From positions 28,491 through 92,490 of the forward strand of contig JAHDCV010000006.1 in NCBI GenBank assembly GCA_020629695.1: DNA of 64,000 bases. The letters are read 5' to 3'. Every line of letters starts with the position of its first letter. The first letter of the stretch is position 1. This document shows, piece after piece, positions 42,935 through 51,523 of this stretch. A program made the translations under genes and the position numbers. The notes beneath the pieces were generated by a model. That model ran no database searches and was not told where the DNA came from. It worked only from the letters and a program-made list of their open reading frames with translations. This stretch comes from Acidimicrobiales bacterium. Its GTDB lineage: Bacteria > Actinomycetota > Acidimicrobiia > Acidimicrobiales > SZUA-35.

Positions 42935-43765
42935 ATGAACCCCACCCCCACCAAGTCCTTCCGCAAGGCCGGCACGGCCGCCATCCTCGGCGGCGCCATG
43001 CTCACCGGCGCACTCTTCCTCCCCTCGGTCGCCGGTGCGCAGGAGACCGACGGATCCGACGCCACCGAGAGCCCCACCCCTGAGGGTCGCCAGGAGCGTC
43101 GGGCCGAGCGTCGGGCCGCCTTCGTCGCCACCCTCGAAGGCCTCGGCATCTCGAGCGATGCCGTCGAGACCGGTCGGCAGGCGGGTCAGACCCTCGCTCA
43201 GATCGCCGAAGCCGAAGGCGTCGGCCGCGCCGACCTCGTCGACGGACTGGTCGACGCCGCCGAGGAGCGTCTGGCCGCCGCGGTGGCCGACGGCAACCTC
43301 ACCGAGGACGAGGCAGCGGAGAAGCTGGCGGGGCTCGCCGACAAGATCGATGCGCGGGTCGACGCCGAGCCCGGTGATCGCCGGGCAGGCGGCGGCGAGC
43401 GCATCCAGGGGCTCGCCGACACGCTCGGGCTGAGCGTCGAGGAGCTGCGAGCGGCTTCGGCCGAGGGTCAGACCCTCGCCGAGATCGCCGCCGCCCAGGG
43501 CATCTCCGAGGCGACCCTGGTCGACTCCCTCGTCGCCGGACTGACCGAGAAGGTCGATGCAGCCGTCGAGGCCGGTCGTCTCGACGCCGACGAGGCGGCC
43601 GAGAAGTTGGTCGAGGCCGAGGAGCGCATCGCCGAGGCCGTGAACGCCGAGCCGGGTGAGCGCCCGGTCCGTGAGCGCATCAAGGAGCGCATCGGCCGCA
43701 ACGACCGCACCCGCCCGAGCGACGCCCCCGCCGACGGCGCCACCGACACCGGACTCGACGCTTGA
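42935..43765 (+). CDS. Secreted protein with two LysM-like alpha repeats
   Basis: 276 residues. Signal peptide ends near VAGAQE. Two homologous repeats of about 85 residues (about 60-145 and 150-235) each contain a G-x-T-LAEIA-x-A-x-G-I/V-x3-LVD unit followed by a long helix with LTEDEA/LDADEA-x-EKL. The repeat is common in secreted proteins of Gram-positive soil bacteria; its role is unknown. The tail is Arg/Pro/Asp rich. AGGAG lies 9 bases before the ATG. Confidence 0.7.
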   Translation: MNPTPTKSFRKAGTAAILGGAMLTGALFLPSVAGAQETDGSDATESPTPEGRQERRAERRAAFVATLEGLGISSDAVETGRQAGQTLAQIAEAEGVGRADLVDGLVDAAEERLAAAVADGNLTEDEAAEKLAGLADKIDARVDAEPGDRRAGGGERIQGLADTLGLSVEELRAASAEGQTLAEIAAAQGISEATLVDSLVAGLTEKVDAAVEAGRLDADEAAEKLVEAEERIAEAVNAEPGERPVRERIKERIGRNDRTRPSDAPADGATDTGLDA

Positions 43766-43863
43766 TCGGCTGAGCCCGACCGCAGCCGATGGAGCTGCGG
43801 ATCCCCTCCACCCCGACGATGCCCCGGTTCCTCCCCCGCCGGTGGGCTCTCGTCGTCCCCCGC

Positions 43864-43886
43864 TGCCCCGACCCCCGGTCGGGGCA
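43864..43886 (+). terminator. Hairpin upstream of nadE
   Basis: TGCCCCGACC pairs with GGTCGGGGCA around a 3-base CCC loop, about 100 bases after the secreted repeat protein stop. No U-run follows. Confidence 0.5.
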
Positions 43887-43939
43887 TCGGTGCGTTATCC
43901 CAGGGGAGCTGGGGCGGCGGTGCCGGTAGTTTGGTGGTC

Positions 43940-45655
43940 ATGCGCCGCCTGCGGATCGCCGCCTGCCAGATCAACACCGTCGTCGGGGATCTGGAGGGCA
44001 ACCTCACCAAGATCCTCGCGGAGCTCGAAGCCGCCGAGGCCGCCGGTGTCGACATCGCGGTGTTCCCCGAGCTGACGGTGTGTGGCTATCCGCCCGAGGA
44101 CCTGCTCCTCAAGCCGGCGTTCGTCGAGGACTGCGCCGACGTCATCGACCGGTTGGCCGCTCGGGTCGGCGACTGTGCCGTCGCCGTCGGCACGGTCGAA
44201 GGCGACCGCGACCTCTACAACGCCTCGGTACTGATCCACCGCGGCGAGATCGTGCTGTCGTACCGCAAGCGGCTGCTGCCGAACTATGCGGTGTTCGACG
44301 AACGCCGCTACTTCACGCCGGGCGACGAGCCGCTCTCCACGGTGTCGTTCCGTGGGGTCGAGGTCGCCATGACGATCTGCGAGGACATCTGGTCGCCCAC
44401 CGGGCCCACCCACGAGCTCGCCGCCGGCGGTGCCGAAGTCGTCCTGAACCTCAATGCCTCGCCCTACCGCGAGGGCAAGGCCGCCGACCGTGAGGTGATG
44501 CTGTCGACCCGGGCGGCCGACGCCTCGTGCACGGTCGTCTACGTCAACCAGGTCGGCGGGCAGGACGAGCTGGTCTTCGACGGTGGCTCGGTCGTGTTCG
44601 GCCACGAGGGTGAGCTGATCGCCCGGGCCCCGCTGTTCGTCGAGGACCAGATGGTCGTGGACCTGAACGTGATGCCCCGCTATCGGAAGCGCCGCCTCGA
44701 TCCCCGTGGCCAGCAGCAGTCCGTGCCGGCGTTGCCGAGCCGAGCGCTGGAGACCCGCGCCGCCGCCGAGGGTCCGCTGCTCCGTCCCGAGCTGGCGGAG
44801 CTGCCCGATCGCTGGAACGAGATCTGGCAGGCGCTGGTGGTCGGCACCCGTGACTACGTCACGAAGAACGGCTTCTCCCATGTGGGCGTGGCACTGTCGG
44901 GCGGCATCGACTCGACCCTCGTCGTGGCCATCGCGACCGACGCCCTCGGTGCGGACAAGGTCCACGCGGTGCTCATGCCGTCGAGGTACTCCTCCGACCA
45001 CTCCGTGACCGACGCGATCGCCCTCTGCGAGAACCTCGGGGTCGAACACCGGACGGTGCCGATCGAACCGGCGCACGCTGCGTTCGAAGAGATGTTCGCA
45101 CCGTCCTTCGGTGACCGGCCGGCCGATGTCACCGAGGAGAACGTCCAGTCGCGGGTGCGGGGCGTCACGATGATGGGGCTCTCGAACAAGCTCGGCTGGC
45201 TCATCCTCACCACGGGCAACAAGTCGGAGATGTCCGTCGGGTACTCGACGCTCTACGGCGACACCGCTGGTGGCTTCGCCGTGATCTCCGACGTGTGGAA
45301 GGTCGACTGCTACGACCTGTGCCGGTGGCGGAACGACCAGACCGAGGGCCCTTGGATCCCGGACGGCGTGCTCACCAAGGCGCCCTCGGCCGAACTGCGC
45401 CCCGACCAGCGTGACGATCAGAGCCTGCCGCCCTACGAGGTGCTCGATCCGATCCTCGAGGGCTACGTCGAACAGGACCGGACGGCGGCCGAACTGATCC
45501 AGGCCGGCCATGACGAGGCCATCGTGCGCCGGATCGTGCGCCTCGTCGACATCGCCGAATACAAGCGTCGCCAGACTCCGCTCGGGATCCGGATCTCGTC
45601 GAAGGCGTTCGGTAGAGATCGGCGCATGCCGATCACGAATCGCTACCGACCCTGA
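43940..45655 (+). CDS. nadE: Glutamine-dependent NAD+ synthetase
   Basis: 571 residues. N-terminal nitrilase-type glutaminase: E in FPELTVCGY, K in YRKRLLPN, C in ICEDIW. C-terminal synthetase: ATP loop SGGIDSTLV near 325 and TGNKSE. It amidates nicotinic acid adenine dinucleotide with ammonia channelled from glutamine. ATG at 43940 is 7 bases after a TAGTTT box. The longer start three codons upstream lacks support. Confidence 0.93.
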   Translation: MRRLRIAACQINTVVGDLEGNLTKILAELEAAEAAGVDIAVFPELTVCGYPPEDLLLKPAFVEDCADVIDRLAARVGDCAVAVGTVEGDRDLYNASVLIHRGEIVLSYRKRLLPNYAVFDERRYFTPGDEPLSTVSFRGVEVAMTICEDIWSPTGPTHELAAGGAEVVLNLNASPYREGKAADREVMLSTRAADASCTVVYVNQVGGQDELVFDGGSVVFGHEGELIARAPLFVEDQMVVDLNVMPRYRKRRLDPRGQQQSVPALPSRALETRAAAEGPLLRPELAELPDRWNEIWQALVVGTRDYVTKNGFSHVGVALSGGIDSTLVVAIATDALGADKVHAVLMPSRYSSDHSVTDAIALCENLGVEHRTVPIEPAHAAFEEMFAPSFGDRPADVTEENVQSRVRGVTMMGLSNKLGWLILTTGNKSEMSVGYSTLYGDTAGGFAVISDVWKVDCYDLCRWRNDQTEGPWIPDGVLTKAPSAELRPDQRDDQSLPPYEVLDPILEGYVEQDRTAAELIQAGHDEAIVRRIVRLVDIAEYKRRQTPLGIRISSKAFGRDRRMPITNRYRP

Positions 45656-45758
45656 CCGTTCCGGTGGGCGAAGGCACCCGTCGACCACGGCCCGCGCACA
45701 GCCAACCACCACACGTGCGGTAGTCTTCGGCGCGGGCGGTTCCGGGAGAACCTTGAGG

Positions 45759-46967
45759 ATGTCGATGCGTGATCGGTTGAAGAGCCGCCGCGGCCGCGCT
45801 GCCGCCCTGGCCCTGATCGTCCCCGCGCTCGTGTTCGTGGCCCCGGCGGTCGCACCTGCGGACGAGTTGTCCGACCTCCGGGAGCAGCGCAAGCAGGTCC
45901 AGGCCGAGGCCGCCGCACAGGCCGCCGTCGTCGACGGCTTGTCCGATGATCTCGAAGAGGTTCAGATCGCCCTGCGGACGCTCACCGTCTCGGTGAACGC
46001 GTTGGAGTTGAGCGTCGCCGAGGCCGAGGCCGCGCTCGTGGTCGCCCAGTCCGAGCTCACCGCAGCCGAGACGTCCCGCGCCGAGACGTCCTCGGCGATC
46101 GAGGAGCTCCAGCTCCAGCTCGAGACTCGAGCGATCGAGTCCTTCCAGTCGTTCGGCGAACGCACCGAGAGCGTGCTGACCGGGTCGGATCCGATCGACA
46201 TCGTGCGACGGCAGGGGTTCGACAACGCGATCGCCCGAGGTGACGTCGACCTCGTCGAGGCGCTCCGCCAGGCCCGCGACGAGCTGGAGGCCGACGAAGC
46301 CCGCGCCGCCGCCGCCCGCCAGGAGGCCGTGCTGCTCGAAGAAGCGCTGGCCGAAGACGTCGCCTCGCTCGCTGTCGTGCGTGAGCAGCAGGAGGCCCTC
46401 GGTCAGGAGCTGACCCTCCGCCTGCTCGAAGAGGAGGAGCGCCAGCGCGAGCTCGCCACGCAGGACGCGAACCTGGCGAACCAGATCTCGGCCGAGGAGG
46501 AGCGGATCCGCAAGGAACTCGAGGCCCGCCAGGCCGCCGGCGGAAGCGGCGGTGATCGCGGGCCGATTCCCGACTCGTCCGAGATCATCAAGGTCCGCGG
46601 GTTCTGGGTGCATCAGTCGATCGAGTCGAACGTCGCCGCGATGATCGACGCCGCTGCCGCCGACGGCATCACCTTCGGCGGAGGTGGATGGCGCTCGTCG
46701 GCGTCGCAGATCGCGCTCCGCAAGGCGCACTGCGGCACGAGCGAGTACGCCATCTGGGAGATGCCCTCGTCGCAGTGTCGGCCGCCGACGGCCCGTCCGG
46801 GTGCGTCGATGCACGAGCGTGGCCTCGCCCTCGACCTGACCTACGGGGGTCGGATCATCGGGAGCCGCAACAACGACGGCTACCGCTGGCTCGCCGCCAA
46901 CGCGGCGAACTACGGCTTCTTCAACCTGCCGTCGGAGCCGTGGCACTGGAGCACCAACGGCAAGTGA
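45759..46967 (+). CDS. Coiled-coil M15-type (VanY-like) peptidase
   Basis: 402 residues. Signal peptide up to about VAPADE, then a long coiled coil (about 38-270, Glu/Ala/Arg/Leu rich) of the kind found in cell-wall hydrolase regulators, then an M15B domain. Zinc motifs are SMHERGLALDL and EPWHWS. It should cleave D-Ala bonds in peptidoglycan peptides. ATG at 45759; a second ATG two codons later has a slightly better placed GAGG. Confidence 0.83.
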   Translation: MSMRDRLKSRRGRAAALALIVPALVFVAPAVAPADELSDLREQRKQVQAEAAAQAAVVDGLSDDLEEVQIALRTLTVSVNALELSVAEAEAALVVAQSELTAAETSRAETSSAIEELQLQLETRAIESFQSFGERTESVLTGSDPIDIVRRQGFDNAIARGDVDLVEALRQARDELEADEARAAAARQEAVLLEEALAEDVASLAVVREQQEALGQELTLRLLEEEERQRELATQDANLANQISAEEERIRKELEARQAAGGSGGDRGPIPDSSEIIKVRGFWVHQSIESNVAAMIDAAAADGITFGGGGWRSSASQIALRKAHCGTSEYAIWEMPSSQCRPPTARPGASMHERGLALDLTYGGRIIGSRNNDGYRWLAANAANYGFFNLPSEPWHWSTNGK

Positions 46968-46971
46968 ACCC

Positions 46972-47002
46972 TTGACCTCGAGTCGACTCGAGGTCCTACG
47001 TT
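46972..47002 (+). promoter_or_regulatory. MerR/SoxR-type promoter with perfect 20-bp operator
   Basis: TTGACC (46972-46977) and TACGTT (46997-47002) are separated by 19 bases, the elongated spacer of MerR-family promoters. Inside is the perfect palindrome ACCTCGAGTCGACTCGAGGT (46975-46994). The ATG at 47010 would be about the transcription start, giving a leaderless message. Confidence 0.7.
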
Positions 47003-47009
47003 CCTCACC

Positions 47010-47324
47010 ATGGCGGACAACCCCGGAATGCCGGTCACCTGCACGCTCCAGCCGTCGTCGGTCGAGGATCGACTGGCAGCGTGGTGGGCGCTCGCGGCGG
47101 ACTCGATCCGCCGGCGATCCGTCCCCGATGGCACCGTGCTGACGTTTCCCGCCCCGCTCGCCGCGACCGTCGAGGACCTCGTCGAGAGCGAACGCGCCTG
47201 CTGCGGCTTCCTCTCCTTCGAGCTGCGCGCCGCCGCCGGCGCGATCGAGCTCCACATCACCTCGTCGAGCGCCGGCGGCCGAGAGGTGATCGAGCTGCTG
47301 GTCGGCGTGGACGCCGGCGGATGA
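47010..47324 (+). CDS. Small uncharacterised protein under a MerR-type promoter
   Basis: 104 residues, mostly alpha/beta. A conserved-looking ESERACCGFLSFEL segment (about 58-71) has a Cys-Cys pair; a further Cys is at residue 11. Proteins of this type often lie near MerR-family regulators, but no regulator is encoded here. The Cys pair could bind metal or react with electrophiles. The product is likely induced by a regulator elsewhere in the genome. Function unknown. Confidence 0.6.
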   Translation: MADNPGMPVTCTLQPSSVEDRLAAWWALAADSIRRRSVPDGTVLTFPAPLAATVEDLVESERACCGFLSFELRAAAGAIELHITSSSAGGREVIELLVGVDAGG

Positions 47325-47396
47325 GGATCGGCGAGCTGGACCGGGCCTCCGGTTCGGGCCGGAAGGTGAGGGCTCCGACCCGCCATACTTGAGCCC

Positions 47397-48701
47397 ATGT
47401 CGTACGGGACCTCACTCTGGGCCGACGGAGTCGTCCACACCCCCCGCCCACCGCTGCCGGGAGATGCCGATGTCGACGTGGTCATCGTCGGGGCGGGCTA
47501 CACCGGCCTGTGGACGGCCTGGCACATCCTGCGCCTCGCTCCGAACACCCGCGTGATGCTGCTCGAAGCCGAGCATGTCGGCTTCGGCGCCTCGGGTCGC
47601 AACGGCGGCTGGGCCATGGCCGAGCTGGCTCACGACTACGGCGACGACATGCACACCGCCCTCGTGCGCAACGTCGACGACATCGAGGCAGCCGTGGCCG
47701 ACCAGGGGCTCGACTGCGACTTCGCCCGCAGCGGCGAGCTGATGATGGCCCGGAATGCGGGTCAGGAGCGTCGGCTGAAGGCGGGCTTGGGTCCGGAGGA
47801 CATCTGGCTCGATGCCGACGAGGCCCGGGCCCGCATCAACGCCACCGACATCCGTGGTGCGGTCCACGTGCCGCACACCGCCGTGGTGCACCCGGCCAAG
47901 CTCGCGCAGGAGGTCGCCCGCGTCGTCGAGGCCGCGGGCGGCGTCATCCACGAGGGGACCCGGGTCACCGAGATCGACGAGGGTCGGGTCACGACCGAGC
48001 ACGGCACCGTGCGTTGCGAGCAGGTCGTGATCGCCACCGAGGCCTACACCGTCGATCTGCCGGGCCACGAGCGTTCGCTCATCCCGCTCTACTCGCTCAT
48101 GGTCGCCACCGAGCCGCTGAGCGACGAGCAGTGGGACGACATCGGGCTCGCGGGTCGTGAGTTGTTCGCCGACGCCCGCTTCCGCATCATCTACGGGCAG
48201 CGCACCGCCGATGGCCGCCTGGCCTTCGGCGGTCGGAGCGCCGACTACCGATTCCGGTCGGCCATCTCGACCGAAGCGGAGAACGATCCGACGAACTCGA
48301 ATCTGGCCTCGACCGTGCTGTTCGAGCTCTTCCCGCAGCTCGAGGGAACCCGGATCACCCACCGGTGGGGCGGGGTGCTCGGCGTGCCCCGCAACTGGAA
48401 GCCGGCGGTCTCGATCGACCCGGCGCGGAGGATCCACCGGGCCGGTGGTTACGTCGGCGACGGGGTCGCCGCGACCCATCTGGCCGGGCGAACCCTGGCC
48501 CACGCGATCACGGGGATCGATGACGAATGTCTCCGGTTGCCGTGGGTGCGGCCATGGAGCCGGAACTGGCCGGTCGAGCCCTTCCGCTACACGGGGTACC
48601 GCCTCGGTGCCGAGTTCTTCCTCGCCGCCGATCGCCTCGAGTTCCGTGGACTGCCGGGGAGTCGGCTCTCGAGCTTCGTCTGGAACGTGCTCCGCCGGTG
48701 A
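47397..48701 (+). CDS. FAD-dependent amine/amino acid oxidoreductase (DAO family, PuuB-like)
   Basis: 434 residues. FAD site is VVIVGAGYTGLWTAWH near 28-43, then FGASGRNGGW. The C-terminal part includes HRWGGVLGVPRNWKP and GYVGDGVAATHLAGR. The SGRNGGW form is that of gamma-glutamylputrescine oxidase and glycine oxidase relatives. Substrate probably a secondary or primary amine. A CATACT box is 7 bases before the ATG. It is coupled (GTGA) to the beta-lactamase gene. Confidence 0.83.
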   Translation: MSYGTSLWADGVVHTPRPPLPGDADVDVVIVGAGYTGLWTAWHILRLAPNTRVMLLEAEHVGFGASGRNGGWAMAELAHDYGDDMHTALVRNVDDIEAAVADQGLDCDFARSGELMMARNAGQERRLKAGLGPEDIWLDADEARARINATDIRGAVHVPHTAVVHPAKLAQEVARVVEAAGGVIHEGTRVTEIDEGRVTTEHGTVRCEQVVIATEAYTVDLPGHERSLIPLYSLMVATEPLSDEQWDDIGLAGRELFADARFRIIYGQRTADGRLAFGGRSADYRFRSAISTEAENDPTNSNLASTVLFELFPQLEGTRITHRWGGVLGVPRNWKPAVSIDPARRIHRAGGYVGDGVAATHLAGRTLAHAITGIDDECLRLPWVRPWSRNWPVEPFRYTGYRLGAEFFLAADRLEFRGLPGSRLSSFVWNVLRR

Positions 48702-49618
48702 GCGCCCGGCCCCGGCGGTGGCGCCGCCCCCTGCTCGTGGTCGCCATCCTCGCGGCGGCATGCAGCTCGGACGAGCCCGTCGCCGAGCCGGGTCCGATCA
48801 CGACGGCGCCGACCACGGTGCCGTCGACGGCGCCTCCGTCGACCGCCGTCTCGACAACGGAGGCCACGATCACCGTGCCGTCCGCCGAGGAGGTCCTCGT
48901 CGACGAGTTCGCCGCGCGGTTCGCCGCCGCCGGGGTGGACGGCACGTTCATCGTCCGTCGGTCGTCCGACGCCCGGACCCTCACACACGACCCCGAGCGG
49001 GCGGTCGAGGCGCGCCTGCCCGCCTCGACCTTCAAGGTCATGAACTCGCTGATCATCCTCGAGGCCGGTGTGGTCGCCGACGTCGACGAGACGGTGCCGT
49101 GGGACGGCGTCACCCGGCGGCTTTCGGAGTGGAACCGAGACCACTCGCTGCGGACCGGCATCGAGGTGAGTGCGTTGTGGATGTTCCAGGAGCTCGCCCG
49201 GCAGGTCGGCTTGGAGGCGATGGCGGCCGCCCTCGCCGAGTCGGGCTACGGCAATGCGGACGTCGGCGGTGGCGTCGATCGGTTCTGGCTCGACGGCGGG
49301 TTGCGGATCTCGCCGGAGGAGCAGGTCGTGATGCTCGAACGGTTGCTCGCCGACGACCTGCCCTTCGAGGCCCGTCATCAGGCGGCCGTGCGGGAGATCC
49401 TCGTCCGTGAGACGGGCGACGGGTGGATCTGGGCCCACAAGACCGGTTGGGCCGTCGCTCCCGAGCCCGAGCTCGGCTGGCTCGTCGGCTGGACCGAGTT
49501 CGACGGCGACGAGCACGTCTTCGCACTCAACGTCGACCTCGTCAGCGGTGTGGACCCCGCCGTGCGGCTCGATCTGGCGCGCGAGCTCCTCGTCCTGGCC
49601 GGGGCGCTCCCGGACTGA
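48698..49618 (+). CDS. Class D (OXA-type) beta-lactamase-like lipoprotein
   Basis: 306 residues. A short signal with lipobox-like LAAAC (Cys22) and a Thr/Pro/Ser-rich linker precede the domain. Active-site motifs are S110-T-F-K113, the second motif S158-A-L160 (usually S-x-V) and K248-T-G250 in WAHKTGW; YGN near 184-186 and FWLDGGLRIS also match OXA enzymes. It may hydrolyse beta-lactams or act as a penicillin-binding sensor. No BlaR regulator is adjacent. Translationally coupled to the oxidoreductase. Confidence 0.85.
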   Translation: MSARPRRWRRPLLVVAILAAACSSDEPVAEPGPITTAPTTVPSTAPPSTAVSTTEATITVPSAEEVLVDEFAARFAAAGVDGTFIVRRSSDARTLTHDPERAVEARLPASTFKVMNSLIILEAGVVADVDETVPWDGVTRRLSEWNRDHSLRTGIEVSALWMFQELARQVGLEAMAAALAESGYGNADVGGGVDRFWLDGGLRISPEEQVVMLERLLADDLPFEARHQAAVREILVRETGDGWIWAHKTGWAVAPEPELGWLVGWTEFDGDEHVFALNVDLVSGVDPAVRLDLARELLVLAGALPD

Positions 49619-49691
49619 TCTCCGCCGCATTCGAGCCCCGGTGGGTGGTCGGCTACGTTCGTCCCGACACGCACGAGCTTCGGGGGGACCG

Positions 49692-50351
49692 ATGACCGAC
49701 GCCAAGAACGACGGATCCACACCGCGGGCGCCCTTCGCGCCGTGGGATCGTCGAGAACTGCCCGGCAGGTTCAGCGTCGACGAGACGGCCAAGCGGGTCG
49801 GCCACTACAAGTGGATCGAGATGCGGATCTTCGAGCTGATGGGCGGATGGGTCGCCACCGTGCCGGAGCTCGACGTGAAGCTCCGACTCGGCACCCACTG
49901 CTATCACCACGCCTTCCACGCCGAGTTGTGGCACAAGCGGCTGCCGGAACTGCGGGAGATGAATCCAGAGCGCCTCACGCTGCCACCGAGCCCCGAGGTC
50001 GAGGCGTTCATGGACGCCGTCGGTGCGCCCGAGCAGGCCGGCGAGACGATCGAGAAGCTCGTCGGGATGTATCGCGTGCTCATCCCACGGCTCATCGCGA
50101 CCTACACCTACCACCGCAACAACACCTCGACGATCACCGACGCGCCGACGATCCGCTCGCTCGGCTTCTGCCTCCAGGACGACCTCGAGGAGTGGCGCGA
50201 GGGCGAGATGATCCTCCAGTCGATGCTCACCAACGACGAGGCCGTGCAACGAGCGGCAGCCCGGCAGCAGGAACTCGAGTCCCTGCTCGCCGCAGCCGGT
50301 GGTGTGATCGGACCCGATTCGATCGGGTCGTTCGAACTCGACGAGGGCTGA
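49692..50351 (+). CDS. Uncharacterised ferritin-like protein
   Basis: 219 residues, all helical. WIEMRIFE (E43, E48) and THCYHHAFHAELWH (H72, H73, H76, E78, H81), with a later DDLEEWREGE, place carboxylate and His residues as in ferritin-like di-iron proteins, but no exact family is recognised. It is followed 4 bases later by another unknown gene, so the two probably act together. ATG at 49692 with GGGGGGACC upstream. Confidence 0.55.
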   Translation: MTDAKNDGSTPRAPFAPWDRRELPGRFSVDETAKRVGHYKWIEMRIFELMGGWVATVPELDVKLRLGTHCYHHAFHAELWHKRLPELREMNPERLTLPPSPEVEAFMDAVGAPEQAGETIEKLVGMYRVLIPRLIATYTYHRNNTSTITDAPTIRSLGFCLQDDLEEWREGEMILQSMLTNDEAVQRAAARQQELESLLAAAGGVIGPDSIGSFELDEG

Positions 50352-50355
50352 ACCG

Positions 50356-50901
50356 ATGACCGAGATCACGCTGGACCCGTCGTCGTTCGAGATGGTGCTG
50401 TTCGACCCGGACATCATCGTGGCCGACGCCGGGGCGGCCATCGATCGGGTGGCCGGCCTCCGACTCGATTCGCTCGGTGTGACCGTCGACGAGATGAAGC
50501 CGACGACCCGGATGCGGGTCACGGGGCTCGACCCGGCGACGATCCACCTCGAATCGGGGACGCTCGAGAACACCAAGCGGCCCCGGACCTATTCGGCCGA
50601 CGTGGCGGCGATCACGTTCACGAAGCTGTGCTTCGAGATCGCGCAGCGGAGGGACGCGGCATTCGGCGCACCGGATCTCGACGCCGAGCTCACCCACGCC
50701 GAACGAATCGCATGGGATGTGCAGTTGATCGGACGGGTGAAGGCCGCCGGTGTCCGCCTCTACCTGCCCAAGTACCGCTACGACTTCCGCAACCGCCATG
50801 GCTTCAGCGACGCCGTCGACGCGGCGTTCGACCGGCTGCTCGATCTGGCCACGCCGACGTTCGGCGACATCATGGCGGTCAGCCACGGTCTCACCGACTG
50901 A
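50356..50901 (+). CDS. Uncharacterised protein paired with the ferritin-like gene
   Basis: 181 residues, no signal peptide or membrane helix. The first part is alpha/beta (MVLFDPDIIVADA, VRVTGLDPATIHLESG-type strands); the second is helical with LTHAERIAWDVQLIGRVKAAG. Its N-terminal fold is not recognised. It begins 4 bases after the ferritin-like gene and ends at a strong hairpin. Co-function with the upstream gene is inferred. Confidence 0.5.
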   Translation: MTEITLDPSSFEMVLFDPDIIVADAGAAIDRVAGLRLDSLGVTVDEMKPTTRMRVTGLDPATIHLESGTLENTKRPRTYSADVAAITFTKLCFEIAQRRDAAFGAPDLDAELTHAERIAWDVQLIGRVKAAGVRLYLPKYRYDFRNRHGFSDAVDAAFDRLLDLATPTFGDIMAVSHGLTD

Positions 50902-50938
50902 GCCGAGGATCCTCGCCGGGCCGAACCCGTCGGCTCAG
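50898..50938. terminator. Bidirectional hairpin with stop codons in the stem
   Basis: CTGAGCCGA at 50898-50906 pairs with TCGGCTCAG at 50930-50938. Inside are a GAGGATCCTC palindrome and a CGGG-N5-CCCG hairpin. The TGA stops of both convergent genes are within the outer stem. Confidence 0.55.
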
Positions 50939-51300
50939 CGCATGTCGTGCATCGTGACGGGTTCGTGCAGATCGATCTCGGGGGCGCGGCTCAACAGGCC
51001 CGAGCAGGCATCCGCCATGGTGACCATCGCCGGCGAGTCGAAGTGCGTTCGCTGGTGGTCGACCGAGTCCCACTTCTGGACGAGGGTCAGCCGACCCGGG
51101 ATGATGGTCGAGGCGACCATGTCGATGTTCCGACAGCCGTCCTGCGTGCGGCTCACGACGACGTAGTGGCTGAGGACCGCGAGGAGCGCCTCCGGGTCCT
51201 CGGTGTCGAAGACCATGGTGACCATGACCGGTTCGAGGTCGGGATCACCGACGTCGTCGTTGGTCAGCTGCACCTCGTCGTTGGTGGAGTTCGGGGCCAT
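50935..51300 (-). CDS. ABM-superfamily (YgiN-like) protein
   Basis: 121 residues. VMVTMVFDTEDPEALLAVLSHYVVVSRTQDGCRN-type first half and LVQKWDSVDHQRTHFDSP second half match the quinol-monooxygenase-like fold. It probably works as a dimer on a small reactive molecule. ATG at 51298-51300; a start 7 codons upstream is possible. Divergent from the sigma factor gene across 223 bases. Confidence 0.72.
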   Translation of the reverse strand: MAPNSTNDEVQLTNDDVGDPDLEPVMVTMVFDTEDPEALLAVLSHYVVVSRTQDGCRNIDMVASTIIPGRLTLVQKWDSVDHQRTHFDSPAMVTMADACSGLLSRAPEIDLHEPVTMHDMR

Positions 51301-51440
51301 GGCCCCGAGTCTGCGTGCCACACGTCATGTGGTCCAGCTGGGTCGGGTCACTCAAGGCGAGGGCCCGACCCGCCGATGCCATGGCACCGACACTCCGCCT
51401 GGCTTCTCGGAGCCCGGGGCGTCGTCAGTAACATCGCGAC

Positions 51441-51470
51441 ACGGCAACCGTTGCCGTGATCGGTAGGCTC
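51441..51470 (+). promoter_or_regulatory. 19-bp inverted repeat and -10 element upstream of the sigma factor gene
   Basis: CACGGCAAC-C-GTTGCCGTG (51441-51459) is a perfect inverted repeat directly upstream of TAGGCT (51465-51470). The repeat would cover the -35 region, as a repressor or activator site. Start of transcription would be near 51477, about 47 bases before the TTG codon. Confidence 0.5.
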
Positions 51471-51523
51471 GAAACAGTCTGGTCGCCTTCCTGGCGGTCT
51501 TCCGTAGTGAGAGGTTCGCACCC

